From the NCBI GenBank assembly GCA_964535825.1, contig CAZHUC010000003.1:62001-126000 (forward strand): a DNA stretch of 64,000 nt, written 5' to 3'. The DNA is from CAZAQK01 sp964535825 (GTDB lineage: Bacteria > Pseudomonadota > Alphaproteobacteria > Rickettsiales > SXRF01). This document shows, in pieces, positions 34,312-42,353 of this stretch. The notes beneath the pieces were generated by a model. It made no database searches and was not told where the DNA came from. It saw only the letters and a program-made list of their open reading frames with translations. Within the stretch, counting starts at the first letter, position 1. Each line of letters starts with the position of its first letter. Both the position numbers and the translations under genes were made by a program.

Positions 34312-35815
34312 AGGTGACCACCTGACGGTGGAGGAGCTATACCGCTTTTCGCAGAACGCGCTTGATCCCAAGGCAAAGATAAAGATCACCATTGATGAAG
34401 CCTCAAAAAAGCGCGTGGCCGCCGCTGAGAAATATTTGCACAAGCTGGCCAATTCCGGCGAGACCATTTACAGCATCAATACCGGTTTTGGGTTCTTCGT
34501 GAATACCCGCATCGAGCCTGACCAGATGGCGCAGCTGCAGACCAACATCATCCGCTCGCATTCCTGCGGGGTGGGGGAAGAGTTGCCGCGTGATGTGGTG
34601 CTGATGCTCTGGCTGATTCTGCTCAACTCTGTGTGCCGTGGCCATCGCGGGTTAGCACTTTCCAAGCTGGAAGCCATCGTTTCCATGTTAGAGGCGGGCA
34701 TATTATCCTGCGTGCCATCACGCGGGAGTGTCGGTGCATCGGGCGACCTTGCCCCCACAGCGCACGCCGTGCTTGCCACGCTGGGCGAGGGCGAATGCAC
34801 CATGCCATCAGCAGATGGCTTTGCCCGCATGAACGCGGATGCTGCTTTGAAGAAAGCAAACATATCCCCCATCACGCTTGGGCCGAAAGAAGGCTTATGC
34901 CTGATAAACGGTACACAGCTTACGGCGGCACTCGGCGTAAAACTCTGGAATGAAACCAAGCGGCTGCTGGATACTGCGAATATGGCCGCGGCCTTAAGCA
35001 TCGAGGGGCTGCGCGCCAGCCACGATATGACAGAAGATATGCTCCTCAAAGAACAACGCCACGAAGGCACGCTGCATTGCGGGCGACAAATCGCTGGCTT
35101 TCTGGGCGATACGGAAATTTCCAAAAGCCACACGAATTGCACCCGCGTGCAGGACCCGTATTCCTTCCGCTGCGCGCCGCAGGTGCATGGCATGGTGTGG
35201 GAAGAGCTGATGCACAGCAAAAAGATATTGGAAGGCGAGATAAACTCCACCTCCGACAACCCGATTTTATTCCCCGAGGAAGAGCGCGTGATCCATGGCG
35301 GCAATTTCCACGCCATTTATCCGGCGCGTGTGTGCGACCATCTGGGGGCGGCACTCGCCACACTGGCCGCTATTTCTGAACGCCGCGTGAATATCATGAT
35401 GAGCAAGGAAAAATCCGGCTTGCCAACCTTCCTGATTGAAAAGGGTGGGCTGAACTCCGGCTTCATGATGGTGCAAGTAACGGCAGCCGCGCTGGTTGCG
35501 GAATGCCGTAGCCTGTGTTTTCCGGCCAGTGTGGATTCCGTGCCTACGAATAATGACCAGGAAGACCATGTATCCATGGGCCCGGGCGCAGGCCACAAAG
35601 CCCTGCAAATTGCGAAGCACGCCCATTATGTGCTGGCGATAGAACTGCTGGTGGCCGCACAGGCGGTGGATATGGTGAAGCTCAAGACCTCTGCCAAACT
35701 GGAAAAAGTAAAAGCCGAAATCCGCAAAGTGGCGAAATACCTCGACAATGACCGGTTCATCAACCCCGACATCGAAGCGGTGCATGGGTTGGTGAAAAAG
35801 GGGAGTTTACTTTAA
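34295..35815 (+). CDS. hutH: Histidine ammonia-lyase
   Basis: Deaminates histidine to urocanate. 506 residues, matching the family. The MIO prosthetic group would form from Ala148-Ser149-Gly150 in GSVGASGDLAPTAH. Further conserved segments are YSINTGFGFF (catalytic Tyr), QDPYSFRCAPQVHG, NSTSDNP and QEDHVSMG. The transcript probably ends at the palindromic repeat directly after the stop. Confidence 0.97.
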   Translation: MEIILKGDHLTVEELYRFSQNALDPKAKIKITIDEASKKRVAAAEKYLHKLANSGETIYSINTGFGFFVNTRIEPDQMAQLQTNIIRSHSCGVGEELPRDVVLMLWLILLNSVCRGHRGLALSKLEAIVSMLEAGILSCVPSRGSVGASGDLAPTAHAVLATLGEGECTMPSADGFARMNADAALKKANISPITLGPKEGLCLINGTQLTAALGVKLWNETKRLLDTANMAAALSIEGLRASHDMTEDMLLKEQRHEGTLHCGRQIAGFLGDTEISKSHTNCTRVQDPYSFRCAPQVHGMVWEELMHSKKILEGEINSTSDNPILFPEEERVIHGGNFHAIYPARVCDHLGAALATLAAISERRVNIMMSKEKSGLPTFLIEKGGLNSGFMMVQVTAAALVAECRSLCFPASVDSVPTNNDQEDHVSMGPGAGHKALQIAKHAHYVLAIELLVAAQAVDMVKLKTSAKLEKVKAEIRKVAKYLDNDRFINPDIEAVHGLVKKGSLL

Positions 35816-35880
35816 TTGTCACCCCGTCGAATGACGGGGTCTGACTTAAAACCGGATGCCGTCATAAAGGCGGCATGACA
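35816..35880. repeat. Dispersed palindromic repeat (copy 2)
   Basis: TTGTCACCCCGTC...GACGGGGTCTGAC is followed by a second hairpin ATGCCGTC..GGCGGCAT and ACAGGAG. The architecture and the outer sequence are like the element at 17865. It sits between hutH and the DUF3147 gene; its last bases provide the AGGAG of the next gene, so it may affect expression of both neighbours. Confidence 0.65.
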
Positions 35881-35891
35881 GGAGACAGCGA

Positions 35892-36230
35892 ATGTACCTA
35901 CTGGCAAAGACACTGGTGACTGCGCTCATTGTGGTGGCGATCTCCGAGCTGTCGCGCCGCTACTCGTTGCTTGCGGCGTTCCTTGCCTCGCTGCCGCTGA
36001 CGTCGCTGCTCGCATTCATATGGATCTATGTGGAAACCAAAGATGTGCAGAAAGTGGCGGAACTTTCCCAGAGTATCGTGTGGCTGGTGATACCCTCGCT
36101 CACCTTGTTCATTGTACTGCCGATATTGCTTAAGATGAATATGGATTTCTGGCTGGCACTCGCGGCCTCTGCCGCCGCCACCGCCGCTGTGTATGGCGTG
36201 GGGTTGATTGTGTATAGGAGTATCAGTTGA
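35892..36230 (+). CDS. DUF3147-family small membrane protein
   Basis: A 112-residue inner-membrane protein with four predicted helices and a polar loop (YVETKDVQKVAELSQSI). The pattern TALIVVAISELSRRYSLLAAFLASLPLTSLLAFIW is that of DUF3147 proteins, whose role is not established. AGGAGACAGCGA precedes the ATG. It follows hutH after 76 bases occupied by a repeat. Confidence 0.85.
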   Translation: MYLLAKTLVTALIVVAISELSRRYSLLAAFLASLPLTSLLAFIWIYVETKDVQKVAELSQSIVWLVIPSLTLFIVLPILLKMNMDFWLALAASAAATAAVYGVGLIVYRSIS

Positions 36231-36281
36231 ATTGGCATCCCTGCGTAGGCCGGAATCCACATTAGACGATTTGCAGAAATT

Positions 36282-36899
36282 CTAGTTTCTTGAAAAGCCT
36301 TTTTGCTGCGAGCGCTGTGTATGGATCATATTGGTAAAATGTTGCGTATTTTCCAAACTCATATCCTGAGTAGGTTCGGCCGCTCTGGCAGGCGTATTTT
36401 TTTCTTTTTGCATCTGCTGCATTGCAAGCTGATATTCCTGATCTAATTCTTTTTTTCTTTCCGTGCTGCCGGAAACAGCTCCTACCAATCCACCAAGTAA
36501 CGGCAATGCCAGTGATCCAATTAATAAGGCAGGGCTGAGCGCAGCACCAGTGGCCAAGGCAATACTAAGGGCAGTGATGCGGATAGTTTCAGCTACCAGC
36601 ATTCCGCCAAAGCCTCCGGAGAACAATCCTCTGTTGATATAGGAAGAAGATTTGACTGGTTTGCCGAATTTGGCTTCATCTTCCATCCGTGATTTGCCGT
36701 AACCTCCGCCTAAAAAACCACCCAGTAATGTTCCGCCCCCAAAGCCAATGATACCGGCTGCAGGTACTCCCAACAAACCCAACCCGATAGCAATAGGAAA
36801 GGACAACACTATAGAACCGATACCGGCTCCGATAATGGCTTCATCATTATAAAGGCTCGGTTTTTCCTTCGGTATGATTTTGGGTGTTTTGTTACTCAT
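36282..36899 (-). CDS. Hypothetical glycine-rich membrane protein
   Basis: A 205-residue protein with three or four glycine-zipper-like hydrophobic segments (AIIGAGIGSIVLSFPIAIGLGLLG, GIIGFGGGTLLGGFLGGGYG, ALATGAALSPALLIG) and a polar, Glu/Gln-rich C-terminus ending in a basic tail. ATG 36899 is preferred to an upstream in-frame start that adds 23 residues; GGAAA lies ahead of it. The AT content is higher than that of neighbours, and it lies within the histidine gene region on the minus strand. No family recognised. Confidence 0.6.
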   Translation of the reverse strand: MSNKTPKIIPKEKPSLYNDEAIIGAGIGSIVLSFPIAIGLGLLGVPAAGIIGFGGGTLLGGFLGGGYGKSRMEDEAKFGKPVKSSSYINRGLFSGGFGGMLVAETIRITALSIALATGAALSPALLIGSLALPLLGGLVGAVSGSTERKKELDQEYQLAMQQMQKEKNTPARAAEPTQDMSLENTQHFTNMIHTQRSQQKGFSRN

Positions 36900-37073
36900 G
36901 GCAGTTTCCAAAATTATATTTCTATACAATACCATAATACCACAAAGGTCGCCTGCGCATTGTGACAAATCTGCGAATCTGTATGTGACAGCCGCGAAAT
37001 AAAAAATAGATTATAAATTAATAGGTTAATTCGATTTGTGATAATGAAATCCTGCGAAAATACCTGTATTCCC

Positions 37074-38753
37074 TCACACCATCGGCAACTTAAGCCCTTT
37101 TTCCTTCGCACATTCAATTGCGATGTCGTAGCCCGCGTCGGCATGGCGCATGACGCCCGTTGCCGGGTCGTTGGTCAGCACGCGCTCTAAGCGCGCCGCC
37201 GCTTCTTTCGAACCGTCTGCCACCACCACCATGCCCGAATGCTGCGAGAAACCCATGCCAACACCGCCGCCATGATGCAAACTCACCCATGTGGCACCGC
37301 TTGCGGTGTTGAGCAGTGCATTGAGCAGCGGCCAATCGGATACCGCGTCCGAACCATCTTTCATCGCTTCCGTTTCACGGTTGGGGGAGGCGACTGAGCC
37401 GGAATCCAGATGGTCACGCCCTATCACCAGCGGGGCTTTGAGTTCGCCGCTTTTTACCATTTCGTTGAACGCCAAGCCCAGCTTGGCGCGGTCACCGAGG
37501 CCCACCCAGCAGATGCGGGCGGGCAAGCCTTGGAACTTGATTTTCTTATGCGCCATATCCAGCCAGTTATGCAGGTGCGTATCATGCGGGATGAGTTCTT
37601 TTACTTTCGCATCGGTCTTGGCGATATCGGCAGGGTCACCCGAGAGTGCCGCCCAGCGGAACGGGCCAATGCCGCGGCAGAAAAACGGCCGAATGTATGC
37701 AGGCACGAAGCCGGGGAAATCGAACGCATTCGGCACACCGGCTTCAAACGCCATCTGGCGGATGTTGTTGCCGTAATCGGTGACGGGAATGCCCTGCCTG
37801 TGGAATTCAAGCATGGCGCGCACCTGCACGGCCATGGATGCTTTGGCGAGGCGGATCATATCTTCCGGATGTTCGGCGCGTTTCTTTGCGGCTTGTTCCA
37901 TGGTCATGCCTATCGGCAGGTAGCCATTCAGCGGGTCATGCGCGGAGGTCTGGTCAGTTACCATATCGGGTTTGATGCCGCGCTTTACCAGTTCGGGGAA
38001 AATTTCTGCGGCATTGCCGAGCAGCCCGACGGATACCGCTTTCTTCGCCGCGCAGGCTTTGTTGATGATGGCCAGTGCGTCATCAAGCGTGTCGGCGCGG
38101 TGATCGAGATATTTGGTCTGCAGGCGTTTTTCAATGCGTGTGGGGTCGCATTCCACCGCCAGCATCGAAGCACCCGCCATAGTTGCAGCCAGCGGTTGCG
38201 CGCCGCCCATGCCGCCTAAGCCGCCGGTTAAGATCCATTTGCCTGCCAGCGAATCACCAAAATGTTTGCGGCCCATTTCTACAAACGTTTCATACGTGCC
38301 CTGCACGATGCCTTGCGAGCCAATGTAAATCCATGATCCGGCAGTCATCTGCCCATACATGGCAAGGCCCTTGGCGTCAAGCTCATGGAAATGTTTCCAC
38401 GTCGCCCAGTGCGGCACAAGGTTTGAGTTGGCAAGCAGCACGCGCGGCGCGTTCTCATGCGTTTTGAACACGCCCACCGGTTTGCCGGACTGGATGAGAA
38501 GGGTTTCATCTTTCTCTAGGCTCTTAAGTGTTTCCACAATGGTATCAAAACATTCCCAGTTGCGCGCAGCTTTGCCAATGCCGCCATATACCACCAACTC
38601 ATCAGGATTTTCGGCCACGTCGGGATCGAGATTGTTCATCAGCATGCGAAGGGGCGCTTCAGTGAGCCAGCTTTTGGCAGAAAGTTTTGTGCCGGTCGCC
38701 GCTTTGATGATGCGCTTGTTCGTCATCTGCTTTTCCGCTTTTGCCATTGCCAT
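37074..38753 (-). CDS. hutU: Urocanate hydratase
   Basis: Adds water to urocanate to give imidazolonepropionate, using tightly bound NAD+. About 559 residues. Diagnostic segments are ILTGGLGGMGGAQPLAATMAGA (nucleotide site), the active-site Cys in RPFFCRGIGPFRWAALSG and HHGGGVGMGFSQHSG. The ATG 38753 start has AGGAAGGAAAG upstream; the longer frame adds 33 residues that overlap hutG. Divergent from hutG, with their start codons 21 bases apart. Confidence 0.95.
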   Translation of the reverse strand: MAMAKAEKQMTNKRIIKAATGTKLSAKSWLTEAPLRMLMNNLDPDVAENPDELVVYGGIGKAARNWECFDTIVETLKSLEKDETLLIQSGKPVGVFKTHENAPRVLLANSNLVPHWATWKHFHELDAKGLAMYGQMTAGSWIYIGSQGIVQGTYETFVEMGRKHFGDSLAGKWILTGGLGGMGGAQPLAATMAGASMLAVECDPTRIEKRLQTKYLDHRADTLDDALAIINKACAAKKAVSVGLLGNAAEIFPELVKRGIKPDMVTDQTSAHDPLNGYLPIGMTMEQAAKKRAEHPEDMIRLAKASMAVQVRAMLEFHRQGIPVTDYGNNIRQMAFEAGVPNAFDFPGFVPAYIRPFFCRGIGPFRWAALSGDPADIAKTDAKVKELIPHDTHLHNWLDMAHKKIKFQGLPARICWVGLGDRAKLGLAFNEMVKSGELKAPLVIGRDHLDSGSVASPNRETEAMKDGSDAVSDWPLLNALLNTASGATWVSLHHGGGVGMGFSQHSGMVVVADGSKEAAARLERVLTNDPATGVMRHADAGYDIAIECAKEKGLKLPMV

Positions 38754-38774
38754 TGCTTCTTTCCTTCCTGTAGC

Positions 38775-39581
38775 ATGTGCCGCATGGAAACATACCGATA
38801 TATTCCGGGCACAGTGCCAATCATCATCAGCATGCCGCATACCGGCACGCATGTTCCGGCCGATATACTAGCCCGATTCACCGACAAGGCCAAGCAGCTT
38901 CCTGACACCGACTGGCATATCGACCGGCTCTATGATTTTGTGGGAATGCTCGGTTGTCACCGTATCATCCCTGCGTGCTCGCGCTATGTCATCGACCTGA
39001 ATCGTCCGGAAGATGATAAAAGCCTCTATCCCGGCAAATTCACCACTGGCCTCATTCCCACCACATTGTTCGATGGCAGCCCCATTTACCGTGATGGTTA
39101 TGTGCCAGATGCCGCGGAAATTGCTGCGCGCAAAGAGCAATACTGGCGGCCATATCACGCCAAACTTTCTGCACTCATCGCAGAGATCAAGGCGAAGCAT
39201 GGCAAAGTAGTGGTGTTCGATGCGCACTCCATCCGCTCGGTGGTGGCCAATCTGTTCGAAGGTGTGTTGCCGGATCTCAATATCGGCACGGCCGATAGTG
39301 CATCAGCCGATATCGCGCTGAGTAATGCCGTGGTCTCTGTGTGTAATGAAAGCACCTATTCGTATGTGTATAATGGTCGCTTCAAAGGTGGCTACATCAC
39401 GCGTCATTATGGGATGCCAAAACAAGGCGTGCATACGGTGCAGCTGGAACTGGCGCAGAAGAATTATATGCAGGAGGATCATCCTTTTGCCTATGATGAG
39501 GCAAAGGCCATAGGGCTACAGGCCACGCTTGCGAATGTTATTTATGCGATAGGGCAGTGGGCGACTAATTCAGCTGCGTGA
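38775..39581 (+). CDS. hutG: N-formylglutamate deformylase
   Basis: Hydrolyses N-formyl-L-glutamate to glutamate and formate, ending the pathway begun by hutH. The 268-residue protein belongs to the FGase family: PIIISMPHTGTHVP, DTDWHIDRLYDF (metal site), RYVIDLNRP and FDAHSIRS. ATG 38784 (METYRY) is an equally good start. The 3' end overlaps the convergent MlaC-like gene by 17 bases. The formate it releases could feed PurT in this genome. Confidence 0.94.
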   Translation: MCRMETYRYIPGTVPIIISMPHTGTHVPADILARFTDKAKQLPDTDWHIDRLYDFVGMLGCHRIIPACSRYVIDLNRPEDDKSLYPGKFTTGLIPTTLFDGSPIYRDGYVPDAAEIAARKEQYWRPYHAKLSALIAEIKAKHGKVVVFDAHSIRSVVANLFEGVLPDLNIGTADSASADIALSNAVVSVCNESTYSYVYNGRFKGGYITRHYGMPKQGVHTVQLELAQKNYMQEDHPFAYDEAKAIGLQATLANVIYAIGQWATNSAA

Positions 39582-40170
39582 GTTTTTCCAGCTTCTGGAT
39601 CACACCGCCAACACCACCTTTTGATGCAACCTGTGCGAATTCCGTACGGTGGGTGGAAAGCAGGCTTACGCCCTCGATCACCACGTCGATGATCTTGTAC
39701 CCATTACCGTCAGGTTTCGCGAGATATTCCACATTCATCTTTTTGGCGTTGGACAGTTTTACCTCTGTGCGGGTAAGGAAGTTGTCATTTGCCTGTTCTT
39801 TCACTTCCACTACCTTGATGTCTATCACCTTCTGGTCATCACCGGTGGCATAAGTAGAGACATAAGTCTGCACTAAGAAGTCACGATATAGTTCAGCGTA
39901 ATGGGCGCGCTGTTCTTCCGAAGCGCTGCGCCATGCAGCACCGATCACGAATTTGGCGATCCACTGCGTATCCACCACCGTGGCAAAGCCACGCTTCAGG
40001 GATTCAATGCGGTCGCCCTGTTTTTTAGAAGGATCACTGATCATCGTGAGTGTCATGTTCGCCATCTCGCGGGCAAGGGCGAGGCGGTCTTCTTGTTTAT
40101 CTGCAAATGCCGGGGTGTGGCTTAAGGTAAGAACCAGTGCGAAGAATGCGAGTGACCAGAGGTGCTTCAT
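39565..40170 (-). CDS. MlaC-like phospholipid-binding periplasmic protein
   Basis: A 201-residue secreted protein: the signal peptide MKHLWSLAFFALVLTLSHTPAFA is followed by the Tgt2/MlaC fold. Typical elements are VDTQWIAKFVIGAAWRSASEEQRAHYAELYRDFLVQTY and EYLAKPDGNGYKIIDVVIEGVSLL. MlaC shuttles phospholipids between the outer-membrane complex and the MlaFEDB transporter; none of those partners is in the window, so the gene is an orphan here. Confidence 0.9.
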   Translation of the reverse strand: MKHLWSLAFFALVLTLSHTPAFADKQEDRLALAREMANMTLTMISDPSKKQGDRIESLKRGFATVVDTQWIAKFVIGAAWRSASEEQRAHYAELYRDFLVQTYVSTYATGDDQKVIDIKVVEVKEQANDNFLTRTEVKLSNAKKMNVEYLAKPDGNGYKIIDVVIEGVSLLSTHRTEFAQVASKGGVGGVIQKLEKLTQLN

Positions 40171-40198
40171 GCTAATCCTTTGCTGTTTTAAACGCGTA

Positions 40199-40214
40199 CC
40201 CCCTCCGGGAGGGG
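40199..40214. other. GC-rich perfect palindrome upstream of the tryptophan operon
   Basis: CCCCCTCCGGGAGGGG is self-complementary around its centre. It lies in the roughly 300-base gap between the MlaC-like gene and kynA. No T-run follows, so it is more likely a structural or protein-binding site than a terminator. The rest of the gap (40215-40400) contains AT-rich sequence without an ORF. Confidence 0.35.
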
Positions 40215-40404
40215 AAAGTTATGTTGCGGGGGAAATCTTCTCGGTACGCAGACAGATAACAAGCCCAGAGAGGGTACAATTCCAATATATCGTATAATCG
40301 TTACATCTTATTAAAAAATATAGACAATTTGTCTTGCATTTTATCTAATCCGGGGATTGTGCCCACATGGTCAAATATTAAGATTATTCAAACCTATCGC
40401 TTGG

Positions 40405-40432
40405 TTGAAAAAGGCATTTTCCTTGGTATGAT
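40405..40432 (+). promoter_or_regulatory. Sigma70-like promoter of the kynurenine operon
   Basis: TTGAAA (40405-40410) and TATGAT (40427-40432) are 16 bases apart. Transcription would start near 40440, which places the upstream in-frame start codon (40329) outside the mRNA and supports ATG 40473 for kynA. Confidence 0.65.
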
Positions 40433-40472
40433 GCCCACTTTCTCCACACCGTATAAAGCGAAAATACACAAT

Positions 40473-41564
40473 ATGGCTAAAAAAACTCCATGGGATCAAT
40501 ACGGCGAGTACCTGCATATTGATAAAATACTGGATGCGCAGCACCCAAAAAGCGTGGCGGCAGGGCATCCCGCACATGATGAAATGCTTTTTATCCAGTT
40601 CCATCAGATATATGAGCTGTGGTTCAAGCAGATACTTTATGAACTCGATGACATAACGAATCGTTTCTCCCGCCCTGTCGTGGATGATAACGACATGCAG
40701 CCCATCATGATCTATCTCGGCCGTATCGTGGAGATATTTAAACAGACCGAGAGTATGGTGGATGTTCTGGAGACGATGCCGCCGCAATCTTTTGTGGATT
40801 TCCGCGAGCATCTGGGAACGGCCTCCGGTTTCCAGAGCCTGCAGTTCCGCCTTATCGAAACACGCCTGGGGCTTAAGCGCGAAGTGCGTCTTCCGGTATT
40901 CCACGGGCCATTCGATGAGAATTTGCTGGATGCCAGCAAGAAGGCCATCAAAGAAGCAGAGAGCAAGCCAAGCCTGTTCGAACAGCTCGATAGCTGGCTT
41001 TCCCGCACACCATTCGTGAATCTGGGGGATTATACGTTCTGGAATGCCTACCGCACGGCAGTGCACGGTATGTTAGACGAGAAAGTAAAACTGGCAGAGG
41101 CCAATCTGACAGGTGACGCATTGAAGGCGGAACTTGATGCCATCGAAAAGGGCAAACAGAAATTTGACAGTGTGTTCGATGAGAAGAAACACGCTGATTC
41201 CATCAAGGAAGGTCGCTGGCGCTTATCATGGAAAGCATTACAGGCGGCACTCTTTATCACCATCTACCGCAATGAACCGGCACTGCAAGCGCCTTATGCG
41301 TTACTCAAACACATCATGGATGTGGATGAATTGCTTGCCCGCTGGCGTTTCCGTCATGCGCTCATGGTGCAGCGCATGGTTGGTATGGGCATGGGCACGG
41401 GTGGCTCATCGGGCTATGAATATCTCATGAACACGGTGCTCAAACACCGCATCTTCAGCGATATTTTTGCACTCTCTACTTACCTGATTCCATCACGCCT
41501 GTTGCCGGAGTTGCCCGCCGAGATCAGCGACAAGATGGATTATAACTACGCAAAGAAAGCTTAA
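40473..41564 (+). CDS. kynA: Tryptophan 2,3-dioxygenase
   Basis: Heme enzyme that opens the indole ring of L-Trp to N-formylkynurenine. 363 residues. Active-site segments are FIQFHQIYELWFKQILYELDDI, RFRHALMVQRMVGMGMGTGGSSGYEYL (substrate loop and heme region) and FREHLGTASGFQS. I start the protein at ATG 40473 (MAKKTPWDQYGEY) because the promoter lies within the longer frame. First gene of a nine-gene operon with gaps of a few bases or overlaps. Confidence 0.95.
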   Translation: MAKKTPWDQYGEYLHIDKILDAQHPKSVAAGHPAHDEMLFIQFHQIYELWFKQILYELDDITNRFSRPVVDDNDMQPIMIYLGRIVEIFKQTESMVDVLETMPPQSFVDFREHLGTASGFQSLQFRLIETRLGLKREVRLPVFHGPFDENLLDASKKAIKEAESKPSLFEQLDSWLSRTPFVNLGDYTFWNAYRTAVHGMLDEKVKLAEANLTGDALKAELDAIEKGKQKFDSVFDEKKHADSIKEGRWRLSWKALQAALFITIYRNEPALQAPYALLKHIMDVDELLARWRFRHALMVQRMVGMGMGTGGSSGYEYLMNTVLKHRIFSDIFALSTYLIPSRLLPELPAEISDKMDYNYAKKA

Positions 41565-41567
41565 GCC

Positions 41568-42353
41568 ATGGATATGAATCTCGAGGGAAAACATGCGATC
41601 GTGTGCGGTGCCAGCCGCGGCATTGGCCGTGCCAGCGCGCAGGAACTTGCAGCACTTGGCGCAGATGTAACACTGGTTGCGCGTCGCGAAGATGCACTTA
41701 AAGACGTGCTGAAAACACTCGATACCTTCAAAGGGCAAAAGCATGATTATCTGGTGGCGGATTTCACCAAGCCGGATGAACTTAAAGCAAAGATCGAAGC
41801 GCATGTGGCAAAACATGCAGTACATATTCTGGTGAATAATACGGGCGGCCCGCCAGCAGGTCCTGCTAACACAGCGAAACTCGAAGAATTCCAGGCGGCG
41901 TTCACGCAACATCTGCTGTGCAACCATGTGCTGGTACAGGCGGTGCTTCCGGGTATGAGGGCGGCGAAATATGGCCGTATCATCAACGTTATCTCCACCT
42001 CGGTGAAAGCCCCACTCAAAGGATTGGGGGTGTCTAATACCATCCGTGCAGCGGTTGCCAACTGGGCAAAGACACTTTCTATGGAAGTGGCAGCCGATGG
42101 CATCACAGTAAATAACGTGCTGCCGGGTGCAACCGATACTGACCGCTTGGATGAGATATTCACCGGCCGTGCGGAGAAGCAGGGCAAATCCAAAGATGCC
42201 GTTATCAAGGAAGAGCTCTCGCATATTCCGGCTGGTCGCATCGGTAAACCGGAAGAACTCGCGGCGGCAGTTGCATTCCTTGCGACACCTGCGGCGGCAT
42301 ACATCAACGGTGTGGCGCTCCCCGTTGATGGTGGCAGGACAGGGAATCTGTAA
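41568..42353 (+). CDS. SDR-family protein of the kynurenine operon with atypical active site
   Basis: A 261-residue Rossmann protein with intact N-terminal glycine motif CGASRGIGRASAQELA and NNTGG, and PGATDTDR near the C-terminus. The usual catalytic YxxxK is missing: at that place the sequence is KGLGVSNTIRAAVANWAKTL, with Ser-Asn and Arg instead of Tyr and Lys. A Ser (ISTSVKAP) precedes. This SN..R pattern occurs in a recognised subgroup of SDRs, so the fold is probably functional, but classical dehydrogenase chemistry is doubtful. The position between kynA and the aminomuconate genes suggests a role in the pathway; none is established to my knowledge. Confidence 0.88.
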   Translation: MDMNLEGKHAIVCGASRGIGRASAQELAALGADVTLVARREDALKDVLKTLDTFKGQKHDYLVADFTKPDELKAKIEAHVAKHAVHILVNNTGGPPAGPANTAKLEEFQAAFTQHLLCNHVLVQAVLPGMRAAKYGRIINVISTSVKAPLKGLGVSNTIRAAVANWAKTLSMEVAADGITVNNVLPGATDTDRLDEIFTGRAEKQGKSKDAVIKEELSHIPAGRIGKPEELAAAVAFLATPAAAYINGVALPVDGGRTGNL

